Positions 49,223 to 58,684 are shown, counted from the stretch's first letter. The stretch: 64,000 nucleotides of DNA from Streptomyces sp. NBC_01481 (GCF_026339995.1 NZ_JAPEPT010000007.1:62001-126000), one strand, 5' to 3'. Made by a program: numbers and translations. The notes: a model not told the origin generated them from the sequence alone.

Positions 49223-49426
49223 TCAGAGGGTTGCCAGTGTCACCAGCGTGATGCGCAGGGCCTCACCCTGGCCCTCGGTCTCGATACGGACCCGCTGGCC
49301 CGGCCGCAGCAGCCGCAGACCGCCCGCGTCGAAGGCCGCGGCATCGAACTCCACCGGGGTGCCGTCGTCGAGCAGCACACTCCCGCTGCGGGTTTCGGAG
49401 TCGTAGGTGTACGAGGTCGCCTGCAT
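49223..49426 (-). CDS. Small cold-shock-like or beta-barrel hypothetical protein
   Basis: A 67-residue soluble protein ([20 protein letters not shown], then [20 protein letters not shown], then [12 protein letters not shown]). The alternation of strands and the LRPGQRVR turn resemble a small OB-fold or cold-shock-type barrel, but RNA-binding aromatic residues are not obvious. It is conserved between hupS and cofC as I recall. The function is unknown. Confidence 0.75.
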   Translation of the reverse strand: MQATSYTYDSETRSGSVLLDDGTPVEFDAAAFDAGGLRLLRPGQRVRIETEGQGEALRITLVTLATL

Positions 49427-49471
49427 ACCGGCAGCTTAGGGGGTGTCCTCGGAATCCAGAGGGTGTGGGCA

Positions 49472-49652
49472 CTAGGCCGTGTCTGACAAATCTCGCCTGG
49501 CGCGCGACGCCCGGCACGCACACTCGCTGCGTTGTCGGAGTCATCCAAGTACGTCCAGTACGAGGATGATCCTCCGCCTTGCGATTGCACGCACCGGACG
49601 CCGCGCACCCCGCCCTGCGGGCGGACGGCGCTATTTGTCAGACAGGGCCTAG
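49472..49652. mobile_element. MITE-like element 1 with CTAG ends
   Basis: The 181-bp segment begins CTAGGCCGTGTCTGACAAAT and ends ATTTGTCAGACAGGGCCTAG. The ends are inverted repeats of 20 bp with one mismatch. There is no ORF inside. An internal palindrome lies near TCATCCAAGTAC / GTACGAGGATGA. The terminal CTAG on the right contains the TAG stop of cofC. Tc1/IS630-type elements favour CTAG targets with TA duplication, so a non-autonomous relative is plausible. Confidence 0.75.
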
Positions 49653-50326
49653 AGGGTGCGGGCGCCCGCGGCCCAGCGCTCAGCGGTCCGCGGTCCCACT
49701 CCCAGAGCCAGCGCGGCCGCCAGATCGTCCCCCGTGTCCACGTCCTGCCGGACCGAATCCACGCCGTCGAGCAGGATTTCCGCGGCCCCCGACGCCAAAT
49801 GCCGACGGCGGGATCGGCCACCGAAAGCCGGACGCAATTCCGTGCCCGGTGCCGCGGAGAGGAAAGTCGTGCCGATTCCGGCCGCATCCGCCAGAAATGC
49901 CCGGGGAAATACCGAAGCGCGAACCAGTACCCGGGCCAATTCCTCGGGGCGCAATGCGGGCAGATCGGCGTTGAGTGCCGCGACGGCCGCGCCCGGACGC
50001 AGCGCCCGCACCACCTCCGCCCCGTGCGCGAGCGCCGCGTTGAGGCCGGCGCCCGGGCTGTCCGGCACGATCCGCGCGCCCAGAGCGGCCAGCTCGCCGC
50101 CCGCCGCCGGATCGTCCGTGACGACCGCCACATCCCGTACCACGCCGCACGCCAGCGCCGCGGCCACCGTGTCCTGGGCAAAGGCGAGCGCGAGATGCGG
50201 CCGCAGAATGCCGTCGGCGGCCCCCGCGAGCCTGCTCTTGGCCAGAACGAGGGGCTTCAGCGGGACCACCAGGGACCAGCCGTCCGTCGAGTCGGTGTTC
50301 GTGGCGAGCTCTCCGTCCATGCGCAT
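49649..50326 (-). CDS. cofC: 2-phospho-L-lactate/PEP guanylyltransferase (F420 biosynthesis)
   Basis: A 225-residue nucleotidyltransferase-fold enzyme that activates phospholactate or phosphoenolpyruvate with GTP for coenzyme F420. The N-terminal LVVPLKPLVLAKSRLAG is the family's GTP and metal-binding loop. VAVVTDDPAAGGELAALGAR, then GAGLNAALAHGAEVV, and NADLPALRPEEL match CofC/FbiD. Starts at ATG 50326 or 50320 are equally possible. The stop TAG lies inside the CTAG end of the MITE-like element, so the last residues may have been altered by the insertion. Confidence 0.88.
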   Translation of the reverse strand: MRMDGELATNTDSTDGWSLVVPLKPLVLAKSRLAGAADGILRPHLALAFAQDTVAAALACGVVRDVAVVTDDPAAGGELAALGARIVPDSPGAGLNAALAHGAEVVRALRPGAAVAALNADLPALRPEELARVLVRASVFPRAFLADAAGIGTTFLSAAPGTELRPAFGGRSRRRHLASGAAEILLDGVDSVRQDVDTGDDLAAALALGVGPRTAERWAAGARTL

Positions 50327-50474
50327 CGGGCCCCATTGTGGCGCGAGCCTTTGATGAGCCGGAGGCCCGGGCCCGGAGCCGAGGCGTACGGTGTTCTCGA
50401 CAGACCAGGGGCCTGGGGCGACACTTGACCCCCAGCAGCCGGGCGGTAGCCCGGCAATAGAGGAAGGTGTCCGA

Positions 50475-51227
50475 GTGTCCCGCCGTAGAATCGGCTTCTG
50501 GTACCGCCTGGCGGCGGTCATCGCTAAACCGCCGCTGTTGGTTCTGTTCAAGCGGGACTGGCAGGGAATGGAACACATTCCGGCGGACGGCGGATTCATC
50601 ACCGCTATCAATCACAACTCGTACCTCGACATGTTCTCCTACGGGCACTTCCAGTACAACAGCGGACGTGTGCCCCGATTCCTGGCCAAGGCCGTGCTCT
50701 TCAAGGCGCCCGTTGTCGGCACCCTCCTGCGGGGCACCGGTCAGATTCCCGTCTACCGAGAGTCCTCCAACGCCTTCGGCGCCTTCCGCGCGGCCGTCGA
50801 GGCCATCGAGCGCGGTGAATGCGTCGCCTTCTACCCGGAGAGCACGCTCACCCGCGATCCCGGTATGTGGCCGATGACCGCGAAGACCGGAGTCGCGCGT
50901 GCGGCGCTGCTGACCAAGGCGCCGGTCATTCCGATCGCCCAGTGGGGCGCCAACTTGGCGATGCCGCCGTACGCCAAGGAGAACAAGGTCCGTTTCTTCC
51001 CGCGCAAGACGCTTCAGGTGAAGGCGGGCCCGCCGGTCGACCTCGACCGCTTCTACGGTCAGGAGCCGACCCCCGAGGTGCTGAAGGCGGCGACTGAAGA
51101 CATCATGGCCGCGATCACCGCGCTGCTGGAGGAGATCCGCGGCGAGAAGGCCCCCGACAAGCCGTACGATCTGCGCGAAGTCCTCGCGCACCAGCGCCGC
51201 AAGGCCGCCGAGGAGGGCACCAAGTGA
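50475..51227 (+). CDS. plsC: 1-acyl-sn-glycerol-3-phosphate acyltransferase
   Basis: A 250-residue PlsC-type acyltransferase for phosphatidic acid synthesis. It shows the NHNSYLD motif (H-x4-D) near residues 46-52, the FPES-like substrate motif in VAFYPESTLTRD, and APVIPIAQWGA. GTG 50475 follows AGGAAGG. A weak hydrophobic N-terminus (FWYRLAAVIAKPPLLVLF) suggests membrane contact. The stop overlaps gpsA by 4 nt, coupling two steps of phospholipid precursor synthesis. Confidence 0.93.
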   Translation: MSRRRIGFWYRLAAVIAKPPLLVLFKRDWQGMEHIPADGGFITAINHNSYLDMFSYGHFQYNSGRVPRFLAKAVLFKAPVVGTLLRGTGQIPVYRESSNAFGAFRAAVEAIERGECVAFYPESTLTRDPGMWPMTAKTGVARAALLTKAPVIPIAQWGANLAMPPYAKENKVRFFPRKTLQVKAGPPVDLDRFYGQEPTPEVLKAATEDIMAAITALLEEIRGEKAPDKPYDLREVLAHQRRKAAEEGTK

Positions 51228-52237
51228 CGCGCGCCGCCACCAAGGCAGCAGTATTCGGAACCGGCTCCTGGGGCACGGCCTTCGCCATGATTCTCGCCGA
51301 CGCCGGCTGCGAGGTGACCCTGTGGGCCCGCCGCGCCGAACTCGCCGCATCGGTCAACGCCACCCGGACCAACCCCGACTATCTGCCGGGAATTGAGCTG
51401 CCCGAGGCGGTACGGGCGACCAGCGACCCCGCCGAGGCCGCGGCCGGTGCCGAGTTCACCGTGCTGGCCATCCCTTCCCAGACCCTGCGCGGCAATCTCG
51501 CCTTGTGGGCACCGCTCCTCGCGCCGGACACCGTGCTCGTCTCCCTGATGAAGGGCATCGAACTCGGCACCGCCAAGCGCATGAGCGAGGTCATCGAAGA
51601 GGTCGCCAAGGTCTCCGCCGAACGCGTCGCCGTCGTCACGGGCCCCAATCTGGCCAAGGAGATCGCCCAGCGCCGGCCCGCCGCCGCGGTGGTCGCCAGC
51701 CGCGACGAAAGCGTCGCCCGGCGGCTCCAGTCCGCCTGCCACACCCCGTACTTCCGCCCGTACACCAACACCGATGTGGTCGGCTGCGAACTGGGCGGCG
51801 CCGTCAAGAACGTCATCGGCCTCGCCGTCGGCATCGCGGACGGCATGGGCCTCGGCGACAACGCCAAGGGCTCGCTGATCACGCGCGGCCTCGCCGAGAC
51901 CACCCGCCTCGGCCTGGCGATGGGCGCCGACCCGATGACCTTCTCCGGGCTCGCCGGACTGGGCGATCTGGTCGCGACCTGCTCCTCGCCGCTCTCCCGC
52001 AACCACACCTTCGGCACCAACCTCGGCCGCGGGATGACGCTCGAGGAGACCATCGCGGCCACGAAGCAGACCGCCGAGGGCGTCAAGTCCTGTGAATCGG
52101 TACTGGATCTGGCCCGCAGGCACGGCGTCGACATGCCGATCACCGAGACGGTCGTCGGCATCGTCCACGAGGGCAAGCCGCCGGTCGTCGCGCTGAAGGA
52201 ACTGATGTCACGCAGCGCCAAGGCGGAGCGGCACTGA
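51224..52237 (+). CDS. gpsA: NAD(P)H-dependent glycerol-3-phosphate dehydrogenase
   Basis: A 337-residue enzyme making sn-glycerol 3-phosphate. The Rossmann motif is VFGTGSWGTAFA. The signature Lys lies in GGAVKNVIGLAVGI, and GLGDLVATCSSPLSRNH is also present. GTG 51224 overlaps the plsC stop by 4 nt. ddlA follows after 34 nt. Confidence 0.95.
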   Translation: MTRAATKAAVFGTGSWGTAFAMILADAGCEVTLWARRAELAASVNATRTNPDYLPGIELPEAVRATSDPAEAAAGAEFTVLAIPSQTLRGNLALWAPLLAPDTVLVSLMKGIELGTAKRMSEVIEEVAKVSAERVAVVTGPNLAKEIAQRRPAAAVVASRDESVARRLQSACHTPYFRPYTNTDVVGCELGGAVKNVIGLAVGIADGMGLGDNAKGSLITRGLAETTRLGLAMGADPMTFSGLAGLGDLVATCSSPLSRNHTFGTNLGRGMTLEETIAATKQTAEGVKSCESVLDLARRHGVDMPITETVVGIVHEGKPPVVALKELMSRSAKAERH

Positions 52238-52271
52238 CGTGATTCAAGCCAGCGGGTAGTCTCATCGCGAT

Positions 52272-53429
52272 ATGAGCAGCGAGAACCTCCCCCAGAGCCC
52301 TGAGCAGCAGCCGCGCAAGCCGCGCGTAGCCGTCGTCTTCGGCGGTCGCAGCTCCGAACACGGGATCTCCGTGGTCACCGCCGGCGCCGTACTGCGCGCC
52401 ATCGACCGTACGAAGTACGACGTGCTGCCGATCGGCATCACGACGGACGGCCGGTGGGCGCTGACCGCCGACGAGCCGGAGCGGATGGCCATCACCGACC
52501 GCCGTACGCCGAGTGTCGAGCAGCTCGCGGACTCCACCGAGGGCGGCGTGGTGCTCTCCGTGGATCCCGCCAACCGCGAGGTCGTCTACAGCGAGCCCGG
52601 CGCCGTCCCCAAGGCGCTCGGCGAGGTCGACGTCGTCTTCCCCATGCTGCACGGCCCGTACGGCGAGGACGGCACCCTCCAGGGCCTCCTGGAGCTCTCC
52701 GGCGTCCCGTACGTCGGCTCGGGCGTCCTTGCCTCGGCAGTCGGCCAGGACAAGGAGTACATGAAGCGCGTCTTCATCTCCTTCGGCCTGCCCGTCGGCC
52801 CGTACACGGTCATCCGCCCCCGCGAGTGGGAGCTCGACCCGTCCGCCGCCCGCAAGAAGATCATCGACTTCGCGGGCGAGCACGGCTGGCCGCTCTTCAT
52901 CAAGCCCGCGCGTGCCGGATCCTCCATCGGCATCACCAAGGTCGACGACATCTCCGGCCTGGACGAGGCGATCACGGAGGCGCAGCGCCACGACCCCAAG
53001 ATCCTTGTGGAGTCGCTGCTGCGCGGCCGCGAGATCGAGTGCGGGGTGCTGGAGTTCGAGGACGGCCCGCGTGCCAGCGTCCCGGCCGAGATCCCGCCCG
53101 TCACGGCCCACGAGTTCTACGACTTCGAGGCCAAGTACATCGACTCGGCAGCCGGTCTGGTGCCCGCGCCGCTGACCGAGGCGCAGACCGCCGAAGTACG
53201 CCGGCTCGCGGTCGAGGCCTTCGACGCCGCGTCCTGCGAGGGCCTGGTGCGGGCGGACTTCTTCCTCACCGAGGACGGCGAGTTCGTCATCAACGAGATC
53301 AACACGATGCCCGGCTTCACGCCGATCTCGATGTACCCGCGGATGTGGCAGGAGACCGGCGTCGGCTACTCCGAGCTCGTCGACCGGCTGATCCAGGCGG
53401 CGCTGCGCCGCCCGACCGGATTGCGCTAG
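52272..53429 (+). CDS. ddlA: D-alanine--D-alanine ligase
   Basis: A 385-residue ATP-grasp ligase for peptidoglycan precursors. It begins with VAVVFGGRSSEHGISVVTAG. ATP-grasp follows with FIKPARAGSSIGITKV, then VRADFFLTEDGEFVINEINT, then MPGFTPISMYP. The catalytic Tyr/Ser set of D-Ala:D-Ala ligases, rather than D-Ala:D-Lac ligases, appears kept, though I have not checked each residue. The stop TAG lies in a CTAG that begins MITE-like element 2. TAGTCT (52257-52262) lies 9 nt before the ATG, a possible near-leaderless promoter. Confidence 0.93.
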   Translation: MSSENLPQSPEQQPRKPRVAVVFGGRSSEHGISVVTAGAVLRAIDRTKYDVLPIGITTDGRWALTADEPERMAITDRRTPSVEQLADSTEGGVVLSVDPANREVVYSEPGAVPKALGEVDVVFPMLHGPYGEDGTLQGLLELSGVPYVGSGVLASAVGQDKEYMKRVFISFGLPVGPYTVIRPREWELDPSAARKKIIDFAGEHGWPLFIKPARAGSSIGITKVDDISGLDEAITEAQRHDPKILVESLLRGREIECGVLEFEDGPRASVPAEIPPVTAHEFYDFEAKYIDSAAGLVPAPLTEAQTAEVRRLAVEAFDAASCEGLVRADFFLTEDGEFVINEINTMPGFTPISMYPRMWQETGVGYSELVDRLIQAALRRPTGLR

Positions 53430-53674
53430 GTCCTGTCCGGTCGATCAGGCCGGATCAGTGAGCGGCCCGCCGCGGAGCGGCTGATGTCACTGTGGTGCGT
53501 GCGATCGCAGGCCGGAGGATGGGGGGTCCCCCCGCCGAAGGCAGGGGGAGAGCCGACGCGGAGCGTCGGCGACTGACGCAACGCGGCATGGGGGCACCTC
53601 CCGTGCCCGAAGGGCTACGGGGGAGTGCGTGCCAGGGCACGCGAACCCGGCAAGATCCGAACGACAGGCCCTAG
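53426..53674. mobile_element. MITE-like element 2 with CTAG ends
   Basis: The 249-bp segment starts CTAGGTCCTGTCCGGTCGAT and ends ATCCGAACGACAGGCCCTAG. The ends are imperfect inverted repeats. There is no ORF. Inside are hairpins GGGGGGTCCCCCC and GAGCCGACGC / GCGTCGGCGA, and the module GGGGGCACCTCCCGTGCCC. The left CTAG overlaps the ddlA stop. The right end lies 4 nt from the stop of the convergent DUF3515 gene. Confidence 0.7.
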
Positions 53675-53678
53675 GGCC

Positions 53679-54161
53679 TTACGGGACCTCGAGTCTGGCC
53701 GGCACCGTCTTCTTGACGGCGTCGGCCAGTTCGGCGAGCGGCGTGATGTCGTGGGCGTACCGCTTGTCCATCGTGACCTCGACATAGGTCTTGCGGTACG
53801 TGGTGGTCAAGCGGGGGCCGTCGGGCTCCTCCTCCAGCAGCCAGTTGACTCCGTCCGCCTCCACGGCCTTCGACTGTGCGTCGCTCATCTTCGCGGGCCG
53901 CGGGACACCACAGCGCAGTACGATCGCCGCATCGCCCCAGCCGGCGGTCAGATCGGAAGCCGGCTCAGGGTCGCTGCGGTCCTCACCGGCCACGGACTTC
54001 GGCAGCTCCTTGTCCAGCGCACCGCACAGGGCTGCCTCGTTCGACGGCGGGCTGGGAACCGTGACCGACGACGCTGCGTCCGTGGAGGAGCAGCCCGCGG
54101 CAGCCAGCAGCACCAGGGCGGCAGCGGACAGAAAGAAGGGCCGGCGGCGGGAAGACGTCAC
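53679..54161 (-). CDS. DUF3515 lipoprotein
   Basis: A 160-residue exported lipoprotein. The signal FFLSAAALVLLAAAGC ends in a lipobox with the lipidated Cys. The mature protein has ALCGALDKELPKSVAG and IVLRCGVPRPAKMSDAQ, the family core with two cysteines likely in a disulphide, and VEADGVNWLLEEEPDG. The family is conserved near thiL in actinomycetes. The function is unknown and may concern the cell envelope. Confidence 0.88.
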   Translation of the reverse strand: MTSSRRRPFFLSAAALVLLAAAGCSSTDAASSVTVPSPPSNEAALCGALDKELPKSVAGEDRSDPEPASDLTAGWGDAAIVLRCGVPRPAKMSDAQSKAVEADGVNWLLEEEPDGPRLTTTYRKTYVEVTMDKRYAHDITPLAELADAVKKTVPARLEVP

Positions 54162-54181
54162 CGGCCAAGCGTAGACGGGGG

Positions 54182-54415
54182 CTACAGGTGCACGACCGGG
54201 CAGGTCAGGGTGCGGGTGATGCCGTCCACTTGCTGGACCTTGGCGACCACCATGCGACCGAGATCGTCTACCGTCTCGGCCTGGGCGCGCACAATCACGT
54301 CATAGGGACCGGTCACGTCCTCGGCCTGAATCACTCCCGGAATCTTGCCGATGGTCTCGGCGACGGTCGACGCCTTGCCCACCTCGGTCTGAATGAGGAT
54401 GTACGCCTGTACCAC
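54182..54415 (-). CDS. Stand-alone Lrp/AsnC ligand-binding (RAM) domain protein
   Basis: A 77-residue protein that consists only of the Lrp/AsnC effector domain (VQAYILIQTEVGKASTVAET, then IPGVIQAEDVTGPYDVIVRA, then RTLTCPVVHL). It lacks a DNA-binding domain. Such SMLRP-type proteins may bind amino acids and modulate other Lrp regulators. It is divergent from thiL. The stop is 20 nt from the DUF3515 start, so the two may be cotranscribed. Confidence 0.88.
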   Translation of the reverse strand: MVQAYILIQTEVGKASTVAETIGKIPGVIQAEDVTGPYDVIVRAQAETVDDLGRMVVAKVQQVDGITRTLTCPVVHL

Positions 54416-54642
54416 GGAACCTCCAGGGCGGCCACGAGGATCATGTGGGGGGAAGGGACGCCACGGTATCGCGTCGCCGCGGGCCGCGGGGAGACCCGCG
54501 CGCCGGGTGACGCCCGCAGCGTGGCGTACGGAAGGCAGAAGTTGACGTATCTCTTGACGGTACCCAGGGCGCGTACGGCTCGCGACCGCAAGCGAGCAGC
54601 ACTGCCGGAGGTCCCGGCAGGACGACGGAGAGGTGAGACTCG

Positions 54643-55614
54643 GTGAAGGGCACTGTGGGCGAGTTGGGGGAGTTCGGGCTCATCAGGGAGCTCACCTCAC
54701 GGCTCACCTCCACCCCCGCGGTCCGGCTCGGACCCGGTGACGACGCGGCGGTCGTGGCCGCACCCGACCGCAGGGTCGTGGCGAGCACGGACGTACTGCT
54801 GGAGGGGCGGCACTTCCGCCGTGACTGGTCGACGGCGTACGACGTGGGGCGCAAGGCCGCCGCACAGAATCTGGCCGACATCGCGGCCATGGGCGCGGTC
54901 CCGACCGCGCTGCTGCTCGGCCTCGTCGTCCCGGCCGAACTCCCCGTCACCTGGGCCACCGAGCTCATGGACGGCATCCGCGACGAGTGCCAGGTGGCCG
55001 GGGCGGCGGTGGTCGGCGGCGATGTCGTACGCGGCGACCTCATCACGCTCGCGATCACCGCGCTCGGCGATCTGCGCAACCACGAACCGGTCACCCGGGC
55101 CGGCGCCCAGCCCGGCGATGTCGTCGCGTACACCGGCTGGTTGGGCTGGTCGGCCGCCGGGCACGCGGTGCTCTCACGCGGCTTCCGCTCGCCGCGCGCC
55201 TTCGTCGAGGCGCACCGGCGGCCCGAGCCGCCCTACCACGCGGGCCCCGCGGCGGCCGGACTCGGCGCAACCGCCATGACTGACGTCAGCGACGGACTCG
55301 TCGCCGACCTCGGGCATATCGCGGAGGCCAGCAAGGTCCGTATCGATCTGCGTTCGGGCTCCATCGACATCCCCTCGCAGATGAACGACATCGGCCAGGC
55401 CGTCGGCGTCGACCCGCTGCAGTGGGTGCTGACCGGGGGAGAGGACCACGCGATCGTCGCGACCTTCCCGCCGGACGCGAAGCTTCCGGCCCGCTGGAAG
55501 GTGATCGGCGAGGTGCTCAACCCGTCGGCGCTGCCGCAGGTGACGGTCGACGGTGCGCCGTGGACCAAGAAGAGCGGCTGGGACCACTTCGGGGACATCG
55601 AGGACGGCAAGTAG
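54643..55614 (+). CDS. thiL: Thiamine-monophosphate kinase
   Basis: A 323-residue ThiL that phosphorylates TMP to TPP. It shows [10 protein letters not shown] at the N-terminus and [20 protein letters not shown], then [28 protein letters not shown] and [14 protein letters not shown] carry the ATP and Mg ligands. The GTG start follows GGAGAGG. The upstream 227 nt show no TPP riboswitch by eye. thiD follows 10 nt after the stop. Confidence 0.94.
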   Translation: MKGTVGELGEFGLIRELTSRLTSTPAVRLGPGDDAAVVAAPDRRVVASTDVLLEGRHFRRDWSTAYDVGRKAAAQNLADIAAMGAVPTALLLGLVVPAELPVTWATELMDGIRDECQVAGAAVVGGDVVRGDLITLAITALGDLRNHEPVTRAGAQPGDVVAYTGWLGWSAAGHAVLSRGFRSPRAFVEAHRRPEPPYHAGPAAAGLGATAMTDVSDGLVADLGHIAEASKVRIDLRSGSIDIPSQMNDIGQAVGVDPLQWVLTGGEDHAIVATFPPDAKLPARWKVIGEVLNPSALPQVTVDGAPWTKKSGWDHFGDIEDGK

Positions 55615-55624
55615 ATTCGGGGGC

Positions 55625-56422
55625 ATGGACATACCCGCCCTGCCTCCTCGTGTGCTCACCGTCGCCGGGTCCGACTCCGGCGGCGGTGCGGGCATTCAGG
55701 CCGACCTGAAGACGATGCTGGCACTCGGTGTGCACGGCATGAGCGTGCTCACCGCGGTCACCGCGCAGAACTCGCTGGGTGTGCAGGGCGCGTGGGAACT
55801 GCCCGTCGATGCGGTACGGGCCCAGTACCGCAGCGTCGTCGACGACATCGGCGTACAGGCAGTGAAGACGGGCATGCTGGCGTCTGCGCCCCTCGTCGAG
55901 ACGGTTGCCGAGCTGCTGGCCGGAACGGACGCGCCGGTCGTCGTCGACCCGGTGGGCGTCTCCAAGCACGGGGATCCGCTGCTGGCCGCCTCCGCGCTCG
56001 ACTCCGTGCGCACCAAGCTGCTGCCCCTCGCGACCGTGGCAACGCCGAATCTGGACGAGGTCGAGCAGCTCACAGGCGTGCGGGTGGAGGCCGAGGCGGA
56101 TCTGCGCCGGGCGGCGGACGCGGTGCTGGGCTTCGGGCCGCGGTGGGCGCTGATCAAGGGCGGGCATCTCGCGGGCGACGCGGTGGACCTGCTGACGGAC
56201 GGCGCGCAGGAGCACTGGCTGCGCGCGCCCCGGCACGACAACCGGCACACGCACGGGACGGGCTGCACGCTGGCGTCGGCGGTGGCCTCGGGGCTGGCGA
56301 AGGGGATGGAGGTTCCGGGGGCCGTACGGGCCGCGAAGGAGTACGTCACGGGGGCGATCGCCGCGGGGTTCGCGCTGGGGCACGGGATCGGCCCGGTTGA
56401 TCACGGCTGGCGCCTGCGCTGA
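55625..56422 (+). CDS. thiD: Hydroxymethylpyrimidine (phosphate) kinase
   Basis: A 265-residue ribokinase-fold kinase for the HMP branch of thiamine synthesis. It opens with [20 protein letters not shown], the family signature. [30 protein letters not shown], and [18 protein letters not shown] with the anion-hole Gly and Asp region follow. TAGATT (55612-55617) overlaps the thiL stop and ends 7 nt before the ATG, so a leaderless internal promoter may supplement the operon. Confidence 0.93.
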   Translation: MDIPALPPRVLTVAGSDSGGGAGIQADLKTMLALGVHGMSVLTAVTAQNSLGVQGAWELPVDAVRAQYRSVVDDIGVQAVKTGMLASAPLVETVAELLAGTDAPVVVDPVGVSKHGDPLLAASALDSVRTKLLPLATVATPNLDEVEQLTGVRVEAEADLRRAADAVLGFGPRWALIKGGHLAGDAVDLLTDGAQEHWLRAPRHDNRHTHGTGCTLASAVASGLAKGMEVPGAVRAAKEYVTGAIAAGFALGHGIGPVDHGWRLR

Positions 56423-56462
56423 TCGCCGGGTTGTCTCAGCGACTGCCGTCCGGGCACGGCAA

Positions 56463-56492
56463 AAAGCCGGTCCACCGAGGTGGACCGGCTTT
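56463..56492. terminator. Bidirectional intrinsic terminator between thiD and rpmB
   Basis: AAAGCCGGTCCACC (56463-56476) pairs perfectly with GGTGGACCGGCTTT (56479-56492). A-rich and T-rich flanks suit both directions. Confidence 0.88.
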
Positions 56493-56533
56493 CAAGGCAA
56501 CCGGAGGGGCTGCGCTACGACGAAACGTCGCGG

Positions 56534-56719
56534 TTAGCGCGAGACCTTGCCGGCCTTGATGCACGAGGTGCAGACGTTGAGCCGCTTCGGCGTCCGACCG
56601 ACCACGGCACGCACACGCTGGATGTTGGGGTTCCAGCGACGGGACGTACGGCGGTGCGAGTGCGAAATGTTGTTGCCGAAGCCCGGCCCCTTGCCGCAGA
56701 CGTCGCAGTTGGCAGCCAC
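56534..56719 (-). CDS. rpmB: 50S ribosomal protein L28 (zinc-ribbon form)
   Basis: A 61-residue L28. [20 protein letters not shown] is followed by [14 protein letters not shown] and [14 protein letters not shown]. Two CxxC pairs show the zinc-binding C+ form, as opposed to the zinc-free paralogue found elsewhere in many Streptomyces. GGAG lies upstream on the minus strand. Confidence 0.95.
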   Translation of the reverse strand: MAANCDVCGKGPGFGNNISHSHRRTSRRWNPNIQRVRAVVGRTPKRLNVCTSCIKAGKVSR

Positions 56720-56974
56720 GGGTCACTCCAAAGACTTCAGATGCACTTACAGTGAATTCCGGCGCGCCGGATCAGTGATCTGATTGGTGGCTTTGCCGGG
56801 GGAATGGCCCGACTCTCATCGGGCAACCGGAGCAGCATACAACGACTGCGTCCGAGATACGAAACTACCATGGCTTCTCCCGCCCCCGCCCCGGACCCCG
56901 CTCCCGCCAGGGGTCTACCCTGCGGTGCAACCCGCTGCTCAGGGCCCTTCCGGCCGTTCAAGGAGGATCACCAG

Positions 56975-58576
56975 GTGCCGCAGACCCTCGACGCCGCAGC
57001 GGTACGCACCTGGTGCTCACTGGCACTGGAAGCGCTGGGCCGGGAGCGCGAGGAGATCGACGCGATCAACGTCTACCCGGTCGCGGACGGGGACACCGGA
57101 ACGAACCTGTATCTGACCGTCGAGTCTGCGGCCCAGGCCGTGGAGGCGGTCTTCTCCGCGCACGAGACCGAACACTCGGCGCCCGCGCCCGCCGATGTGG
57201 TGCGGGCGATGGCCCACGGCGCGCTGATAGGCGCCCGGGGCAACTCCGGGACGATCCTGGCGCAGCTGCTGCGGGGCATGGCGGAACGGCTCGGTGCCGG
57301 AGACCACCTCGTAGACGCGCTGCGCCGGGCCGCCGGGCTGGCGCGCGAGGCGGTCGCGCATCCCGTCGAAGGCACGATCCTCACGGTCGCGGCGGCGGCG
57401 GCGGACGCGGCGGAGGCCTCACCGGACGATCCCGTGCGCGCCGCGTACGAGGGGGCCCGGGCCGCGCTCGACGCGACGCCGGGACAGCTTGCGGTGCTGG
57501 ACCGCGCGGGGGTCGTGGACGCGGGCGGGCGCGGGCTGCTGGCGGTGCTGGGGGCGCTCGTGGAGGCGGTGACGGGGGAGGCTCCTTCCGCGCCCGGTCC
57601 CACGCATGTACACCCCCCGGTAGTTGCCGCCGTCGCGGCGGGAGGCGGCGAACCGTGCGCGGACGGAGGGCCGGCGTTCGAGGTGATCTACCTCCTGGAG
57701 GCCGACGACGCGGCCGTGGCCCGGCTGCGGACCCGGCTGGACGGGCTAGGTGACTCGCTGGTCGTCGTCGGCGGTGACGGGCTGTGGAACGTACACGTGC
57801 ACGTCGACGACGCGGGCGCGGCGGTCGAGGCGGGCGTCGAGGCCGGACGGCCGTACCGGATCCGGATCACCCACTTCGACAGCGCCGCGGGGGTGCCGCG
57901 CGAGCAGGTGCAGCGGGCGGTCGTCGTGGTCGTCCCCGGGGAGGGCCTGGCGGACCTGTGCGCCGAGGCGGGCGCGACGACGGTGCTCGCGCGTCCGGGG
58001 GAGCCGCCGGCCAGCGGCGAACTGGTCGAGGCGATCCGGCGCGCGCATGCCCGTGAGGTGGTTCTGCTGCCGAACTCCGCGGAGCTGCGGCACACCGCGG
58101 CGGCGGCCGCGGAACAGGCCCGTACGGAGGGCGTACGGGTCGCCCTCATCCCCACCCGCGCGGCGGTCCAGGGCATCGCGGCGCTCGCCGTCCACGAACC
58201 GGACCGCCGCTTCGACGAGGACGTCGTCGCGATGACAGCGGCGGCGGGCGCGACCCGCTACGCCGAACTGGCCGTCGCGGAACGGCAGTCGTGGACGACG
58301 GCGGGCGTGTGCCAGGCCGGTGACGTCCTCGGTCTGATCGACGGCGACGTGGCGGTGATCGGCGCGGACCTGCCGGGCACGGCGGAGGCGGTCCTGGACC
58401 GGATGCTGGCGGCGGGCGGCGAACTGGTGACGCTGATCCTGGGCGAGGACGTACCGGAGGGCGACGCGGTGGCGGAGCGCCTGGAACGGCACGTCAGGGA
58501 AGGCCACTTGGCGGTGGACACGGTGGTCTACCTGGGCGGCCGGGGGGCGTCACCGCTGCTGATCGGGGTGGAGTAG
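56975..58576 (+). CDS. DAK2/DegV-type (FakA-like) kinase domain protein
   Basis: A 533-residue protein of the DhaL/FakA group. The N-terminal DAK2 domain has INVYPVADGDTGTNLYLTVE (Asp residues coordinate Mg-ATP) and HGALIGARGNSGTILAQLLR. A middle domain and a C-terminal DAK1-like/DUF1949 part follow. In firmicutes FakA phosphorylates fatty acids bound by FakB (DegV). No FakB gene is adjacent. GTG 56975 follows AGGAGG at 56961-56966; the longer frame to 56804 is unlikely. Next to recG, as in other actinomycetes. Confidence 0.9.
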   Translation: MPQTLDAAAVRTWCSLALEALGREREEIDAINVYPVADGDTGTNLYLTVESAAQAVEAVFSAHETEHSAPAPADVVRAMAHGALIGARGNSGTILAQLLRGMAERLGAGDHLVDALRRAAGLAREAVAHPVEGTILTVAAAAADAAEASPDDPVRAAYEGARAALDATPGQLAVLDRAGVVDAGGRGLLAVLGALVEAVTGEAPSAPGPTHVHPPVVAAVAAGGGEPCADGGPAFEVIYLLEADDAAVARLRTRLDGLGDSLVVVGGDGLWNVHVHVDDAGAAVEAGVEAGRPYRIRITHFDSAAGVPREQVQRAVVVVVPGEGLADLCAEAGATTVLARPGEPPASGELVEAIRRAHAREVVLLPNSAELRHTAAAAAEQARTEGVRVALIPTRAAVQGIAALAVHEPDRRFDEDVVAMTAAAGATRYAELAVAERQSWTTAGVCQAGDVLGLIDGDVAVIGADLPGTAEAVLDRMLAAGGELVTLILGEDVPEGDAVAERLERHVREGHLAVDTVVYLGGRGASPLLIGVE

Positions 58577-58684
58577 GGGGACGGGGCCGCCCGGCGGACC
58601 GCCATGCCGGTGCCCGGTTCGCGGCACCGGTGTGACCAGCGGTTATCCACAGGTGCGCGACGTCTGTCAGTGCTGTGGTGTGCA

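Noticed and set aside
54416-54642. TPP riboswitch before thiL
   Set aside because: The conserved TPP core (CTGAGA and the later ACCTGATC-like box) is not seen in the gap; ThiL and ThiD of actinomycetes are often not riboswitch-controlled.
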